Below the pieces are notes generated by a model, which was given only the letters and a program-made list of their open reading frames with translations, was not told where the DNA came from and searched no databases. A program made the position numbers and the translations under genes. Of a stretch of DNA of 64,000 nt, positions 44,350 to 55,351 are shown in pieces. Position 1 is the stretch's first letter; every line of letters begins with the position of its first letter. Source of the DNA: Peromyscus leucopus (Eukaryota; Chordata; Mammalia; Rodentia; Cricetidae); NCBI RefSeq assembly GCF_004664715.2, contig NC_051075.1, forward strand, positions 39,277,458-39,341,457, written 5' to 3'.

Positions 44350-44560
44350 GCTCCTCTGGCTGCTGGCTGAGACCTGCTGGGTGCTTTCTACTTGCTAGAT
44401 CTCATTTCAGTGTACTAAACTCTTTGAATCTTTCTCATCATTCCATTAAGTAGCTATGAGTGTCTACACTTTGGAGACAAAGACTCTGAAGGCCAGCCTG
44501 GGTGTGTAACAGGTGCAAAGTTTGCACAGCTCTCACCAGGAAGTGACTGATGGAAGAGCA
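44350..44560 (+). repeat. MIR-like SINE remnant
   Basis: CTAAACTCTTTGAATCTTTC, CATTAAGTAGCTATGAG, ACTTTGGAGACAAAGACTCT and GCACAGCTCTCACCAGGAAG follow the MIR core order (terminal ATTTTACAGATGAGGAAACT and CACACAGCTAGTAAG equivalents), heavily diverged. Confidence 0.5.
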
Positions 44561-45399
44561 TCTTCACGGAGAAGTAAAACATTAGTGTGTGCCAGCGTTT
44601 GCTGGCCATCAGCCCACGTGTAATGCTAAAACAGTTTACTCTAAGAAGGCAGAGTAAAGGAATTCTTTGGCCACCTTTGACCCTCCCTTACTTCCCTATC
44701 TCCGCAAAAGCACAACCCATCCTTTCCTATAAATAAGAAAAATTGATGCTTGTGAGTAAAGCAGAATTGTTTTTCTGCTTCTGTGACTGCTTGGGGCTCA
44801 TTTTCTTTTGTATAGCTGTCTAAAGGTTAACAATCTGCATGGCATTCGGGGATTTTATTTTGTCTTGTTGCATCTGGCATCTGTGGAGAAAGTGGTAATG
44901 ATTTGAATTCTGATCCTGATGCTAGTCTTTAAAAAGCAGAAAATTACCCAAGTTCAGAAGGGCATCCTGTCATTTACTTTTATATTATTATACCCCCCAC
45001 CAGGAGCAATGATACTTCAAGCCTTGGAGAGAAACTTCGAAGGGTAGCAGAGATGGTGGGCAGTTAGTATGACATGGATTTTCTGATAAAACAAAAAACA
45101 AAAAACAAAAAACAAAAACAAAACAAAACAAAAAAACAAAAAACAACAACAAAAACCCTCTAAGATGGTCCAAGAAAGCGTTCAGCACTCCTGTAGGTAA
45201 GAGTCAAGGTCTGGGGATTTTCAGTGCCATCAGCCTCACTGTCTCCATGGTGAAGCTAGTCAGTGAAATTCCATGAGATGACAAAACCATTCATTCTAAC
45301 TGCTTGCCAGACCCAGAAGACTGGAGCATGAAGGAGATCAAAAGTAGTGGTTCTGTCACAGAACAATGTACAAACTATTGGTTGTTCAAAATTAGACTC
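44561..45399. other. Unclassified stretch with A-rich simple repeat
   Basis: Single-copy sequence with an (AAAAACA)n tract at 45090-45157. No gene recognised. Confidence 0.45.
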
Positions 45400-46950
45400 A
45401 ACAATCCACTCTTATCTCATCACTTCTATATTATATCCCCCTTTTTCCCTTTAAAAAGAGATCTCTGAATATAATCTCATTTGTTTATCTTTCTCCCTGA
45501 CCACGACCAGTAAAAATTTATAACCAACCCACTTAAATGATGACAAACATCCATAACCCATCAAATGAACAAAACCCACCCATCCCACCTCTTGGGAATG
45601 TAGGCATTGTGTTCTCTAGACTGCTTCCTGTTGTCTGAGGGTAATGACATCTTTGAGGAAACACTGAGAAAATTAAGATAATGTTCAAGTCTTGGGAGAG
45701 CTAGCTGTTGTCTAGTCTTGGTGTTATGGGAAAATGTAGGGCTTATATGAAGTCTGGCTGAAGTAGTCTGTGAGGCTGGACCATCTCAGCCTTGAACAGC
45801 CTTGAACAGCCTTGAAGCTGTTCTTTATGTAGCACTCTAGGAAAATGCAACAGAGGTGTGCTGAGAGGCTGGATCACCTGGACCACCCATTTTCATTGGT
45901 GCCGGGTCCCCTTGCTCTGAAAACACATGAACTTTTAAAGGTAATATACATATCTGTATTAACAAAAGTATGGAATGTGCAGTGTGCACAAGTCAGTTAA
46001 AGATGATTTTTTTTGGTTCTATGTTTCAGCAGGTAAAAGGCATCTGTCAACTTTATAAGTTTGTTTGGACTGTATAACCAAACTATAATATAAATCTCTA
46101 TTCATTCCATATGAAAGGATGGCATGTAATAATAAGTCATGAGAACTCTGTAGCCAATGAGATTTATCTTGTCTCATCTTATCTTTGAGCTGTTATCATG
46201 CAAAGGGTTCATCTTACACGTCACCTATCCTGTAGTCTTTTGTGTTTCCTCTGCCACGTCTGTAGCCAAAATATTCAAGAGGTCTCCCCCAGTCAAATCT
46301 AATGTATATTAACCTGGAAAGAATCCACAGCCTTTCATTTCCTGTGGAAACAAAAGCATAACCTCTTCCCCAATGTAATACATTTTTTAACTTCCATTTT
46401 GAAGTTAAGACATTTTAAAAATATATAGGTTGGTTTAATTTAGCAGTTTCCATAATCCAATATCTCTTAGCAGTAATTGTTTGCTCATTGGTAATCAAAA
46501 AATTTAAAGTCAACAAGACACCATATAGGATCCAGACTCTCTGTGTATTTCCCATCTTTACATGGCTTATCCTTTTTATATTATTTTATTTGCTCTTTAA
46601 AGACTTTATCTTATTATTTATAAACTATTTATTTTTATGACTATCTATACCAATTTTCTTTTATTTTTTAAGCACACTCACATTTTTAAACACACTGTAA
46701 CTTTGTTTAGATTTTTTTTCATCTGAATCTGTCTTTACTGAGCATCTTCAGTGTTCTCTGATCATGTAAGACAAATATTAAACTGGTAGATCAGTCACCA
46801 GCATGACTCAGCTTAGCACATGGCACTGACCCATGGTGCTGATGGCTGGTTCCAGCCCACAGGCAGTCTCTGTACACTGAACCTACCTGAGACCCCCCCC
46901 TTTTTTTTAGCTTTCTCGGGCCTTATGTGGATATACATGGCCAGATGATG
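45400..46950 (-). mobile_element. ERV internal non-coding fragment (mys/MYSERV-like), copy 1
   Basis: 45.43-45.83 kb is collinear with 53.07-53.46 kb. Shared phrases are CCCATCCCACCTCTTGGGAA, CAAGTCTTGGGAxAxCTAGC and GGACCATCTC. It ends next to an antisense LTR (46960). On the minus strand the LTR is followed by TATGGTGCCCATCATCTGG, which could be a decayed primer-binding site. No gag, pol or env reading frame is recognisable. The family name is from memory. A 10-bp unit CAGCCTTGAA is repeated three times at 45787-45816. Confidence 0.55.
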
Positions 46951-46959
46951 GGCACCATA

Positions 46960-47373
46960 TGTAAGGAGTCTTTCTCTGTCCCACTAGCCAGCTCTCAAAT
47001 CATGACACTGAGATTTATTATTAATTATGAAAGCTTGGCTGATAGCTTAGACTTGTTTCTAGTTAGTTCTTATAACTTAATTTTTTAAATTATAACTGCT
47101 CATCCATTAGCTCAGGCTTATTACTGACTAGCTCTTACACTTGAATTAACCCATAATTCTTGTCTATGTTTAGCCACATGACTTAGTACCTTTTCTCAGT
47201 TCTGCCTTGTCATCTTGCTTCCTCTGTGTCTGGCTGGCAACTCCTGACTCTGTCCTTCCTCTTCCCAGAATTCTCATCTGCTCACCCTGCCTATACTTCC
47301 TGTCTGGCTACTGGCCAATCAATGTTTAATTTATCAACCAATCAGAGCAATACATACAGAACATCCCACAGCA
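46960..47373 (-). mobile_element. Class II ERV LTR (TGCTGTGGG family), antisense
   Basis: The plus strand runs TGTAAGGAGTC to CCCACAGCA. In its own sense it starts TGCTGTGGGA, like the solo LTR at 58911. Shared core: GCTCTGATTGGT...GGCCAGT(A/G)GC. To the right the minus strand shows the polypurine tract GACAGAAAAGGGGAGG immediately before the LTR. To the left lies the possible primer-binding site. It therefore touches internal sequence on both sides and is not a simple solo LTR. Confidence 0.8.
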
Positions 47374-47661
47374 CCTCCCCTTTTCTGTCTAATCAAAAAG
47401 GAAGGTTTTAACTTTAATATAGCAAAATTACACTTATAACTTAAATTAACCCATATCTTTTAATTTATGTTCTTTTGTGTAGCTTAGTTATTTTATTTGT
47501 AATGCCCATGCTGCTTGTTCTTCTTCCTGGTGCCTCCTCCCTTCTTCTTCCCCACATCTTCTCTGCCTAGAAATTCTGCCTAGTTATTGGCCATTCAGCT
47601 TTTTATTAAACTAATCAGAGTGACACATCTTCACAGTATACAAAAAGATTATTCCACAACA
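47374..47661 (-). mobile_element. ERV internal remnant plus truncated LTR, antisense
   Basis: 47374-47430 is polypurine-tract-adjacent internal sequence (CCTCCCCTTTTCTGTC, AAGGAAGGTTTTAACTTTAA). 47431-47661 resembles the U3 half of the 43145-43696 family, ending ATTCCACAACA with the ATTGGCCATTCAGCTTTTTA core. L1 ORF2 begins immediately to the right. It looks like a collapsed provirus. Confidence 0.6.
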
Positions 47662-47664
47662 CAA

Positions 47665-47905
47665 AACACTTCTATAAGGCAAAGTACACCATCAATAAGA
47701 CAAAACGGCTGTCTACAGAATGGGAAAAGATTTTCAGCAACTTCATATCCAATTGAAGACTAATATCCAAAATGTATAAAGAACTCAAGAAACTAGACAT
47801 CAAAAAACCAAATAATCCAATTAAAAAATGGGTACAGATCTAAACAAAGAATGCTTAATATAGTAACCTCAAATGGCTGAGAAACACTTAAGGAAATGTT
47901 CAATG
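47665..47905 (+). repeat. L1 ORF2 carboxy-terminal fragment
   Basis: AAGACAAAACGGCTGTCTAC, AGAATGGGAAAAGATTTTCA, AATGTATAAAGAACTCAAGA and AAATGGGTACAGATCTAAAC closely match muroid L1 ORF2. It is less diverged than the L1s at 1.8, 19 and 26 kb. It is cut off at the LTR junction on the left. Confidence 0.88.
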
Positions 47906-48740
47906 ACTTTTTGTGATATTTCTTCCTTGCCTGGATCTCAGGCATGCACTTTGCAGATGACAATGTCTACCACAGTATCCTGGTAGACTGTAAGGACAGA
48001 AAAGAACAAGAAGAGGAAGAAATAACAATGGGGATGACAAAGTGATAAAGCCTGGACATATGCCCAGTGACAAGATCATCCCAAGGGAGAATCCCTTTGG
48101 ATCTTTGAGCAGTGAAGGGACAGAGAAAAACCTCTGCTATGTGGATAAACAACGATTTGTCTGGGTGTTCGTGGCATATGCTGTAACCACTAACACTGTG
48201 TCTCTTTTCCAGTGCATTTTAGAAAAAAAAAAGGGGGGGGGGTTGGGGTTGGGGAAGACTTTTTTTTATTATGACTGGGTCACTTTTGTGTGTGCCATTA
48301 CCACCACTGTTTTCGTGTCCTAAGAACATTGGGCTAACATGGAAGGAATGAATTACGTATTCACCAGCATAAAGCACTATTGCTTTGGGAGACTATATGC
48401 TATGTGAGCTGTAGTGATCTTCAAACAGACTGAAGCAAGATGTAAAGGATCCATAGGAGTGTTAACAGAGTTCTTTGAAAGATCAGATGAAGGAGAAATC
48501 CCCTTTAAGCCTGTTTTCTTTGTATTCATATCTCCACATTATACACGTCTCTCTTTGCTTCTAACAGCGATCACTGATCAAAGCTTAGGGTCATATGATA
48601 CGTAAGAGCAGGGATAACGCTAGGAGACATATGCCCTTAGTTATTTCCCTGGTGTGTGAGCATTATGGGATACAGTCACACAAACACAGATGATACAGCC
48701 TTGAGGTTGTCTTGATGAAACTAAGAAGTGAAGAAAACAT
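47906..48740 (+). other. Unclassified stretch with two domain-free frames
   Basis: Frames 48042-48323 and 48414-48605 give hydrophobic peptides (for example a FVWVFVAYAV segment) separated by a stop-rich gap and a poly-A/poly-G junction. I cannot match them to a family. A degraded processed pseudogene of a membrane protein is possible, but nothing proves it. The A run then G run at 48222-48254 is a simple repeat. Confidence 0.2.
48233..48254 (+). repeat. G-run with TTGGGG units (G-quadruplex motif)
   Basis: Ten G, TT, four G, TT, four G, directly after eleven A. Three or more G tracts with 2-base loops satisfy a quadruplex pattern, because the ten-G run can supply two tracts. Confidence 0.85.
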
Positions 48741-49130
48741 GGCTCACAAGATGGCTTAGAGCAGTGCTTCTCAACCTGTGGGTCATAACCACTGGAAAGC
48801 ACGCATTTCCAATGGTCTTAGGAACTGAACTGCACCGCTCAGTAGCAAAATTACAGTTATGAAGTAGCAACGAAAATAAATTTATGGCTGGGGGCTCCTA
48901 AGACTATCAGAAATATGTGTTTTCTAATAGTGGTCGTGACCCACAGGTTGAGAACCACTGACTTGAAAGCATTTGCTGCCAAGTTCGAGGAGCTGAGTTT
49001 GATCCCTAGAACCATGAGATGGAAAGAGAAACCAACTCCCACGAGTCATCCTCTGACGTCCACATGTGTACTCTGGCCTGCCCTGCCCCCCCTGCAGCCG
49101 TCACCATAAATAAACAAATAAAAAAGAAGA
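48741..49130 (+). repeat. tRNA-derived SINE split by a hAT element
   Basis: The head GGCTCACAAGATGGCTTAGA (48741-48761) is separated from GAAAGCATTTGCTGCCAAGT, GAGCTGAGTTTGATCCC, CATCCTCTGACGTCCACATG and a CATAAATAAACAAATAAAA tail (48964-49130). Removing 48762-48960 restores a normal rodent tRNA-derived SINE order. Confidence 0.85.
48762..48960 (-). mobile_element. URR1-like hAT-Charlie element, copy 3, nested in a SINE
   Basis: The termini are CAGTGCTTCTCAACCTGTGG and CACAGGTTGAGAACCACTG. The internal part ACAGTTATGAAGTAGCAACG and AAATTTATGGCTGGGG is the reverse of copies 1 and 2. Flanking GCTTAGAG and ACTTGAAA differ only by A/G transitions, consistent with a decayed 8-bp duplication. Confidence 0.92.
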
Positions 49131-51046
49131 AACGCTGAAAACATGGGACTATGAAGCTGATGCTGGCATACAGCACACTGCATTGCAGTAAACATTTTGT
49201 AAGTAGAAGCACATTCTGAACTAATGATAAAATTGTGGTAAATACATTTCCCATAGTGTAGTTAGTTGTTTATTGCCATTATCAACAGTTGTATGTGGTG
49301 TATAATAATATGAGATATACCTTGATATGATTGAAAAGTTTTTTTGCCCAGACATTGCCACAAACACAAGTAACGCCTTGTGTAACATTGATGTCATGCT
49401 GCAGAAGGACATCTCATCTCTATTGTAATCTTTATATGTGGTCCATCAACCCAAGACATTGTTCAGTGAATGACCCTTAAGAGTTAGGGATGTTTCTGTA
49501 GATCAGTGGTAATGACTGCCTAGCATACATGAGGTCTGAGTTCAATACTCTGAATTAAGCACACAGTGAAAGGTCATAAACCATTTGTGGCATAGGCTTC
49601 TAGATTGGTCATACTTTTTGTTTTCAACATTTACTTTGTGCCTGGCTTCTGTTACTTCCGATCATAAGTCAGCTGTATGTATTATTGTTGACTTTTTGAG
49701 GTAAGGATTTCCCCCCTTCTGTCTGCTTTTATCCTTTTCTGTTTTTTTTTTCTTATACAAACTTAACTATTACCTATTCTAATGCAGTTTGCACTGTAGT
49801 TACTCTCCTTGAAGATCACAGAGATTCTTGGGTTGAACTCTTTCCTCTACACGGAGATGTTCCCAGATACTCCATTCAATATTGCTTCTTCTTCCTTGCT
49901 CTCTCTGCTCTACTTCCAGAATTCTAGCAACAAGTGAAGAGGACGTTAGACTTCCTGGTTGGATTCTAAATGTTTCTAGTGTGCTTTTCTACGCTTTTCG
50001 TTTCTATCTTTAGATTTCACCTGGGATTTTTTAAAAAATGAAGTTGTCACCTGGCTTATGATTTCTGTTTATTTAATTTTAACAGTGTACATCCAGTTGT
50101 ACCTCTGAGCTCTAAGATGTCTATACAACCTCCCTTTTGATGGATTTTAATTTCTGGGTGAAATTTTTTCCATATTTTTGTGTATTTCCATATTATCTTA
50201 CATTTTAAAATACAACAGTCACAATTGTTTGGATTCTTGCTTCTGAGTGCTAATATCTGCAATACCTGGAGATTATTGTATTTTTTATTTTTTGTGATTT
50301 TTGACTACATGATTTTGTCTCTCAACATGCCCAATTTTTATTGATTGGTGCTGAAATCATGTTTTTAAACATTGGATCTATTCCAAGTAGTCCTGCCTTC
50401 TTCTGGAGAACTTTGCTATGTACATGGAGGTAGAGATAGGGATGTGTGGGGGCAGTGACGGAGCACACACAAATAAAACACAAAAACATTTTTAAAAAAA
50501 ACTTTAATTGAAGTTATCTATCTACCAAATCTTTCTCATTTATTTTTGTTTCTACTCTACTATCTCAGAAGGAATCCATGATCCATTACATTAGCTCCTG
50601 GGAGCAAGTGTGGGAATCCCAGGACTCATCAGGGTGGGAGATGCTCTTACTGGTGAGAGAAGCTTTATTTGGGGTTTGACTGATTGGCTTTAGGGTAGTG
50701 CCCCTCCCCACCCCCCAGCAAGAAAGCATCCAGGAGCTGGGAGTGACCACTCAGAAGACATGGAATAGAGATTTCTCCCACAGAAGGGTCTTCTAGGTCT
50801 AGGTGATGATGCCCAGCAGTGTGGTGGGGAGTCTCTGGGTTAGTGGGTTTCAAAAAGTGGCAACAGCTTGAGATCTTTTATGGCTACACAATTATATTAT
50901 CTGCAACTAGCAGGCGTTGGGCATTCTTTCAAGACATGTGCAAAGCATGCAGATTCTAAGGGCCTAGGACTCTGTGAACACAGATTATATTACAAGGGTT
51001 GTATACAGTTTTAGATTTAGCACCAGTGATGAATAAAACCTTCACA
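49131..51046. other. Mostly unclassified AT-rich stretch with an ID-like remnant
   Basis: 49485-49563 (TTCTGTAGATCAGTGGTAAT, TGAGGTCTGAGTTCAATACT) is an old ID-like SINE in plus orientation. The rest shows no recognisable gene or repeat. 50.08-50.39 kb is AT-rich and could be ancient LINE. Confidence 0.4.
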
Positions 51047-51047
51047 A

Positions 51048-51272
51048 GCCAGGTGGTGATGGTACACACCTTTAATCCCTTCACTCTTGGGAGGCAGAAG
51101 CAGGTGGATCTCTGTGAGTTTGAGACCAGCCTGGTTTACAGAGTGAGTTCCAGGGCAGCCAGGGCTGCACAGACACAGAGAAATCCTGTCTCAAAAAAAA
51201 AAAAAAAAAAAAAAAAAAACCAAAAAAACAAACCAAATCAACCAACCAACCAAATAAACAAACAAACAAACA
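51048..51272 (+). repeat. B1 SINE with long A-rich tail
   Basis: GCCAGGTGGTGATGGTACAC, CTTGGGAGGCAGAAGCAGGT, GGATCTCTGTGAGTTTGAGA, CCAGCCTGGTTTACAGAGTG and GAAATCCTGTCTC, then 27 A residues (51193-51219) and an AAAC/AACC-patterned tail to about 51272. It is full length and lightly diverged, so among the younger insertions here. Confidence 0.95.
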
Positions 51273-51929
51273 CTTTCAGGAATCAGCTAGTCATGAGAAG
51301 TGTTCTCTGGCTTTTCTGGACATGTACTTTTTTGAGCCTGGGACACTTCTTAAGTCCTCCGTGTGCATAAATGCTCTTAAATGAACTAATTTCCCTTCGA
51401 GTTCCACCTCTGCTTCTCAGGACCTTCCACAGTCAGTTCTTCCCTCCTCTGTCTGGAGTCTGTGGGCCTGTAGATGAGTATTAAATAATTTAATATCTGA
51501 TAACTTACATCCTCCCTTTATTTCATACTCTAATAAGCACAGCACAGACAAATTGTAGTCATTGACACAACCCAATGTGTTCACTATGATACTTATTTCT
51601 GGACACTCCTTTTCTACTCCAGGGTCCAGGCTACCTCAGTCACGCATCTTCACACATGCACAACTGCAATCAGAAAAAATAAATAGCAAGACGTGGAGGG
51701 AATAGTGGAAGTTACAGTCGCTGGCTAGGATGATTGGATTTTAAGGGTTTTCTTCCTTCTTCCAAGAGTTTTAATTACAAAACCAGTGAAATTATAGTTT
51801 TAAGAATTCAGAAGTTATATGGCACAGTAAGACAAGCTATATTTTTGTTACAATGTGAGTCTGACTTTAAATGATTTGGTATTATATGTATTTCCTTTCT
51901 TTGTTTTAAAGACGTCTTAGCAGTTGTGA
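51273..51929. other. Unclassified single-copy stretch
   Basis: No feature recognised. Confidence 0.4.
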
Positions 51930-51997
51930 TGACAAATAAATGACCTCATTAATGAAAGGCCCCGGGTTCAAACCCCAGCTCTGAAAGGAAAAAAAAA
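51930..51997 (+). repeat. ID SINE 3' half
   Basis: AAAGGCCCCGGGTTCAAACC with CCAGCTCTGAAAGG and a 10-A tail is the B-box half of an ID (tRNA-derived) SINE. The A-box half is lost, so it is not a tRNA gene. Confidence 0.65.
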
Positions 51998-53064
51998 ATA
52001 GTATTGTTATGTGGTTTTCCAAATAATAATTTTCAGAGAGCAAGGGAATTGTTCGACCTCTAGATGTTCTTAAAGACATGGAAATAATCTTAACATTTGC
52101 ATTTAAATTATATTTTTCCATAAGAATGTATCATTCTAAATATGATTTAATTTTGGATTAAAGAATCTGATTCTAAAAGAAGATAAAGACGAGTTTCTAG
52201 GTGTTAGTGAATGGAACGAATTCTAGGGTATGTAGACAGGTCACCATCTAATTATTTCCTGTTATTTGCCTCCCATCTCTACTTTCAAATCCTGTGAAAG
52301 ACAATCAGCACTTAATTCACCCAACTGTCGTGTCAGGTTGGATCCCCCATGGCTTTGCCTAGACTGCCCTTCTATCCAATGTGGGAGCCGAAAAAAGAGC
52401 TGGAGAAGAGAAAGAGACAAGGCCTTAAGAAAGAACACGTGTAAGACCTTGTTGCCCAAAACTGTAGAGGGTTTTCACGGGCCCCTCTGAACATGTCCAG
52501 CTAGGACAGAGGAGGAGGAAATTCATCAGTTGCTTCCCCAAAGGTCTCTTACGTGGGTTCCATTTGATCGGCTGCATTGGTTTCTATTTTGCATTAGCAT
52601 TTGAAAATGTGTTCACTGCAAATCTCAGCTTTGCCCTTACAGTCTTCCCCACCACCACCACCATGGCCTGGGCCCTGTCTGGAGTCATACGGGCATGTGC
52701 ATGCTGGATTTTGAAAGCTGTGTTCCGTTTTTCCCCATCATGCACTTCAGGAAAGCTAGACATACACATTTACGTAACTCGCTGGAGTTGTTTTCATTGC
52801 TATCGATTCTTTGTGCATACTGTGGTTAGTCTTCTAATGTTTCCTCAATTGTTATACATTTTTAGATCTATCAAACAAAAGGTTTATATATTTGCTGATT
52901 TTGTTTCTAATTTTATTGGTGTATTTTTATTATACGTAGTGATGTGTTACATAAAGGCATTTTCTTTTAAGAATCTCATATACTTCAACCATATTCATGC
53001 CCTGATACCCTCCCCTTTGTCCTGTGGACAAAACACTCGTACACATAAAATAAAAATAAAATAA
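51998..53064. other. Unclassified AT-rich stretch with a 166-codon frame
   Basis: A plus frame (52564-53064) is open for 501 bp but starts at a TTG, not an ATG. Its peptide is rich in Phe, Ile and Val because the DNA is T-rich. I see no ordered transmembrane pattern or family. It is most likely chance openness. No repeat recognised. Confidence 0.3.
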
Positions 53065-53880
53065 AATTTTTTTTCTTTTCTAAACGAGATTCCTGAATCT
53101 AATCTCTTCTGTTAAGCCCCATACCCTATAACAACTTGTAACTAATGCCCTTATAAGATGATAAATATCCATAACCCTGAGAAAGACCAAAAACCACCCA
53201 TCCCACCTCTTGGGAAAGTTGATGTCATGTTATCAAATTAATTCTGGCTGTCTGGGGGGCAACAGCATCTTTAGGGGACCCCGAGAAAACCGAACAATGG
53301 TCAAGTCTTGGGAAAACTAGCTGCATCATTGGTCACTAGTCTCTGAGTAATGGGAAAGTTTAGAGTTGACATGAAGTCTTGTCTGGAGTGGCACATGAGG
53401 GTGGACCATCTCGGCTAGCCACCTTGGAATTTCCTGAGCAGTTTGTAGTCTCAAGCTGAGCTTTGAGTGGTATTTATAAGTTCGGTGACATTATTACAAT
53501 CCAGGTAGAATTGTTATGGGGCCCCATCATCTGTTTTGGAGACTTCAGAAATTGCTCTTAGGAAAGTTTATCATTCACTGTAGAAAACCTAAACACATTA
53601 AATGTCATATGATGTAAATATTAGGGAGGTTAAAGGATCATGATCTATTAAATACATCAGGGATATCCAGGCTTAATTCCTAAATATCTGTCTAGACTCA
53701 ATCCTGAAATCACATACAGGAAGCTACATGAAGCCTAAGATTAGAAATGGTATTATAATATCATTAATATCAAAACAGAAAGTTTAAATTTTGAGACAGT
53801 ACTTATACCTAAAAAGGTTTTAAAGAGTCAGAGCAAACTAAAGGGGATTGAGATCAGTGACAATGTAATAGTCCCTTGAG
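53065..53880 (-). mobile_element. ERV internal non-coding fragment (mys/MYSERV-like), copy 2
   Basis: It is collinear with 45.43-45.83 kb (CCACCCATCCCACCTCTTGG, CAAGTCTTGGGAAAACTAGC, GGTGGACCATCTCGGCTAGC). It then extends through ATCCAGGCTTAATTCCTAAA and GGGGATTGAGATCAGTGACA. No LTR lies next to it and no coding frame is recognised. Orientation is taken from copy 1 and its LTR. Confidence 0.6.
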
Positions 53881-54879
53881 TTTTCACTTTTGAAAAGGGG
53901 TGCACATCTCCCAGCCCCGCCTTTTCTCTCCATCACATCCATTCTCAATGAGAACCCCGGCTCTTGGACCAAGACGCTCCTTCCAATTGGCTAGTGAGCT
54001 GGTGACAGAATTCCTGTGACACTCCACCACTGTGCTCCTCAGTCTGGTGAAGCATTCAACTTTCCCCAGAATGACCATGGACATGTGCTATGCTAGAATG
54101 CCACAGAAACTCATTCCTCTCTACAAGGAATAGGTACTCTACTCAGAAGTAACTCTTCTCCTCTCCTAGCTGCCCGGTCAATTACCAGAGATAAGTCTCT
54201 GAAAAACAAAAACAAAAACAAAAAAACAAAACGTCAGGGAATATCTTGGGTGTAACTAGGACAAAAACACAACTCATAACAAAGAATCACACAAGCTCAT
54301 TGGTCTACATCTGGAAGCAGAGTCTGAGGGTATTTGATCAAGTTACAGAGAGGACAAAACTGGCCGTGCAGGAACACGTTGGCTTCCTAACACTTCCGTG
54401 ACATGGGGCTGAACAAAATATGAAGGGGATCCAGTGAAAAGAACAAGTGTGCAGTCGGGGTGGCTCTTCCAAACATGAGCAAAACGTGACACACACAGCG
54501 AAGTGGAAATGTCTGAGCTGGCCCAGCAGATGTCAGGGGAAGGGGACGGAAGGAAGGAAGAGGCGGGGAGAAGCAGGCGAGCTGGACTAAGATAAGACCA
54601 GCGCCAACTAGAAAATTGTGTCCCGTGATCACTACTGGCCATTGCAGGGACGCTCCAAACTTTAGTATTTCCCCATCACTGAGCACAAACCACACTTTTC
54701 CAGCGGTCATGAGCTGCTGAGTAAACCTAAAGCCTGGTCCCTCTTTCTTCCTTTCACCTTGATGAAATGTGGATCCCGTAACTACCAGCTCAATGTCTCC
54801 ACTTTCAGAGGACTGGAACCATCCTTATGTCCTCTAAGGGACACATTCCCCCTTTGGATTATGAAATATTTCCTGGGTA
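53881..54879. other. Unclassified single-copy stretch
   Basis: No gene or repeat recognised. A short AAAAACA tract at 54201-54232 may be a lost SINE tail. Confidence 0.4.
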
Positions 54880-54885
54880 GATCCT

Positions 54886-55351
54886 TGTAACATGGCTTGC
54901 TAAACGGTCTTATTAATAGAAAACCTGGAACCAGACATTGGAGTGAAAGCTGAAAGATCCGAGAAGCAGAGCAAGCCATGGCCAACTTCACCTCGCCAAC
55001 TCCTGTTTCCTCAGACTGAAAGCCTCGGAGTCCTCACCCCTGAGGTTCTCAGCTGAACTGCTGCTGCCACTGGCCTACCTCCAGGAAATCCTCAGTGTAA
55101 AGAGAGTAAGTTCCTGTTTCCTCACGCCTTCTATACCTTTCTGTGTCCTGCCATATTATTTCCTGGGATTAAAGGCGTGTGCCACCACACTTGGCTCTGT
55201 TCCCAGTGTGGCCTTGAACTCACAGAGATCCATCGAATGCCAGGATTAAAGGCGTGTGCTACCATTGCCTGACCTCTATGTTTAATATAGTGTCTGGCTT
55301 TGTCCTCTGATCCCCAGATAAGTTTATTAGGGCACAGAATATATCACCACA
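54886..55351. mobile_element. Solo LTR, class II ERV, B1-containing family, copy 2
   Basis: It begins TGTAAC and ends CACCACA, with an exact 6-bp duplication GATCCT at 54880-54885 and 55352-55357. It is 466 bp. The order matches 9779-10285: TCTTATTAATA near the start, GCTGAAAGATC, CAGACTGAAAGCCTCGGAGT, two antisense B1-head segments (55165-55190 and 55241-55270), CCCCAGATAAGTTTATTAGG near the end. It is shorter than copy 1 by about 40 bp. Confidence 0.93.

Noticed and set aside
51930..51997. tRNA gene (GGGTTCAAACCCC B box)
   Set aside because: Only the B-box half is present with an A tail and no cloverleaf; it is an ID SINE remnant.
52564..53064. 166-codon hydrophobic frame as a possible membrane protein
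   Set aside because: It starts at a TTG, follows T-rich composition, shows no ordered transmembrane segments and no family.
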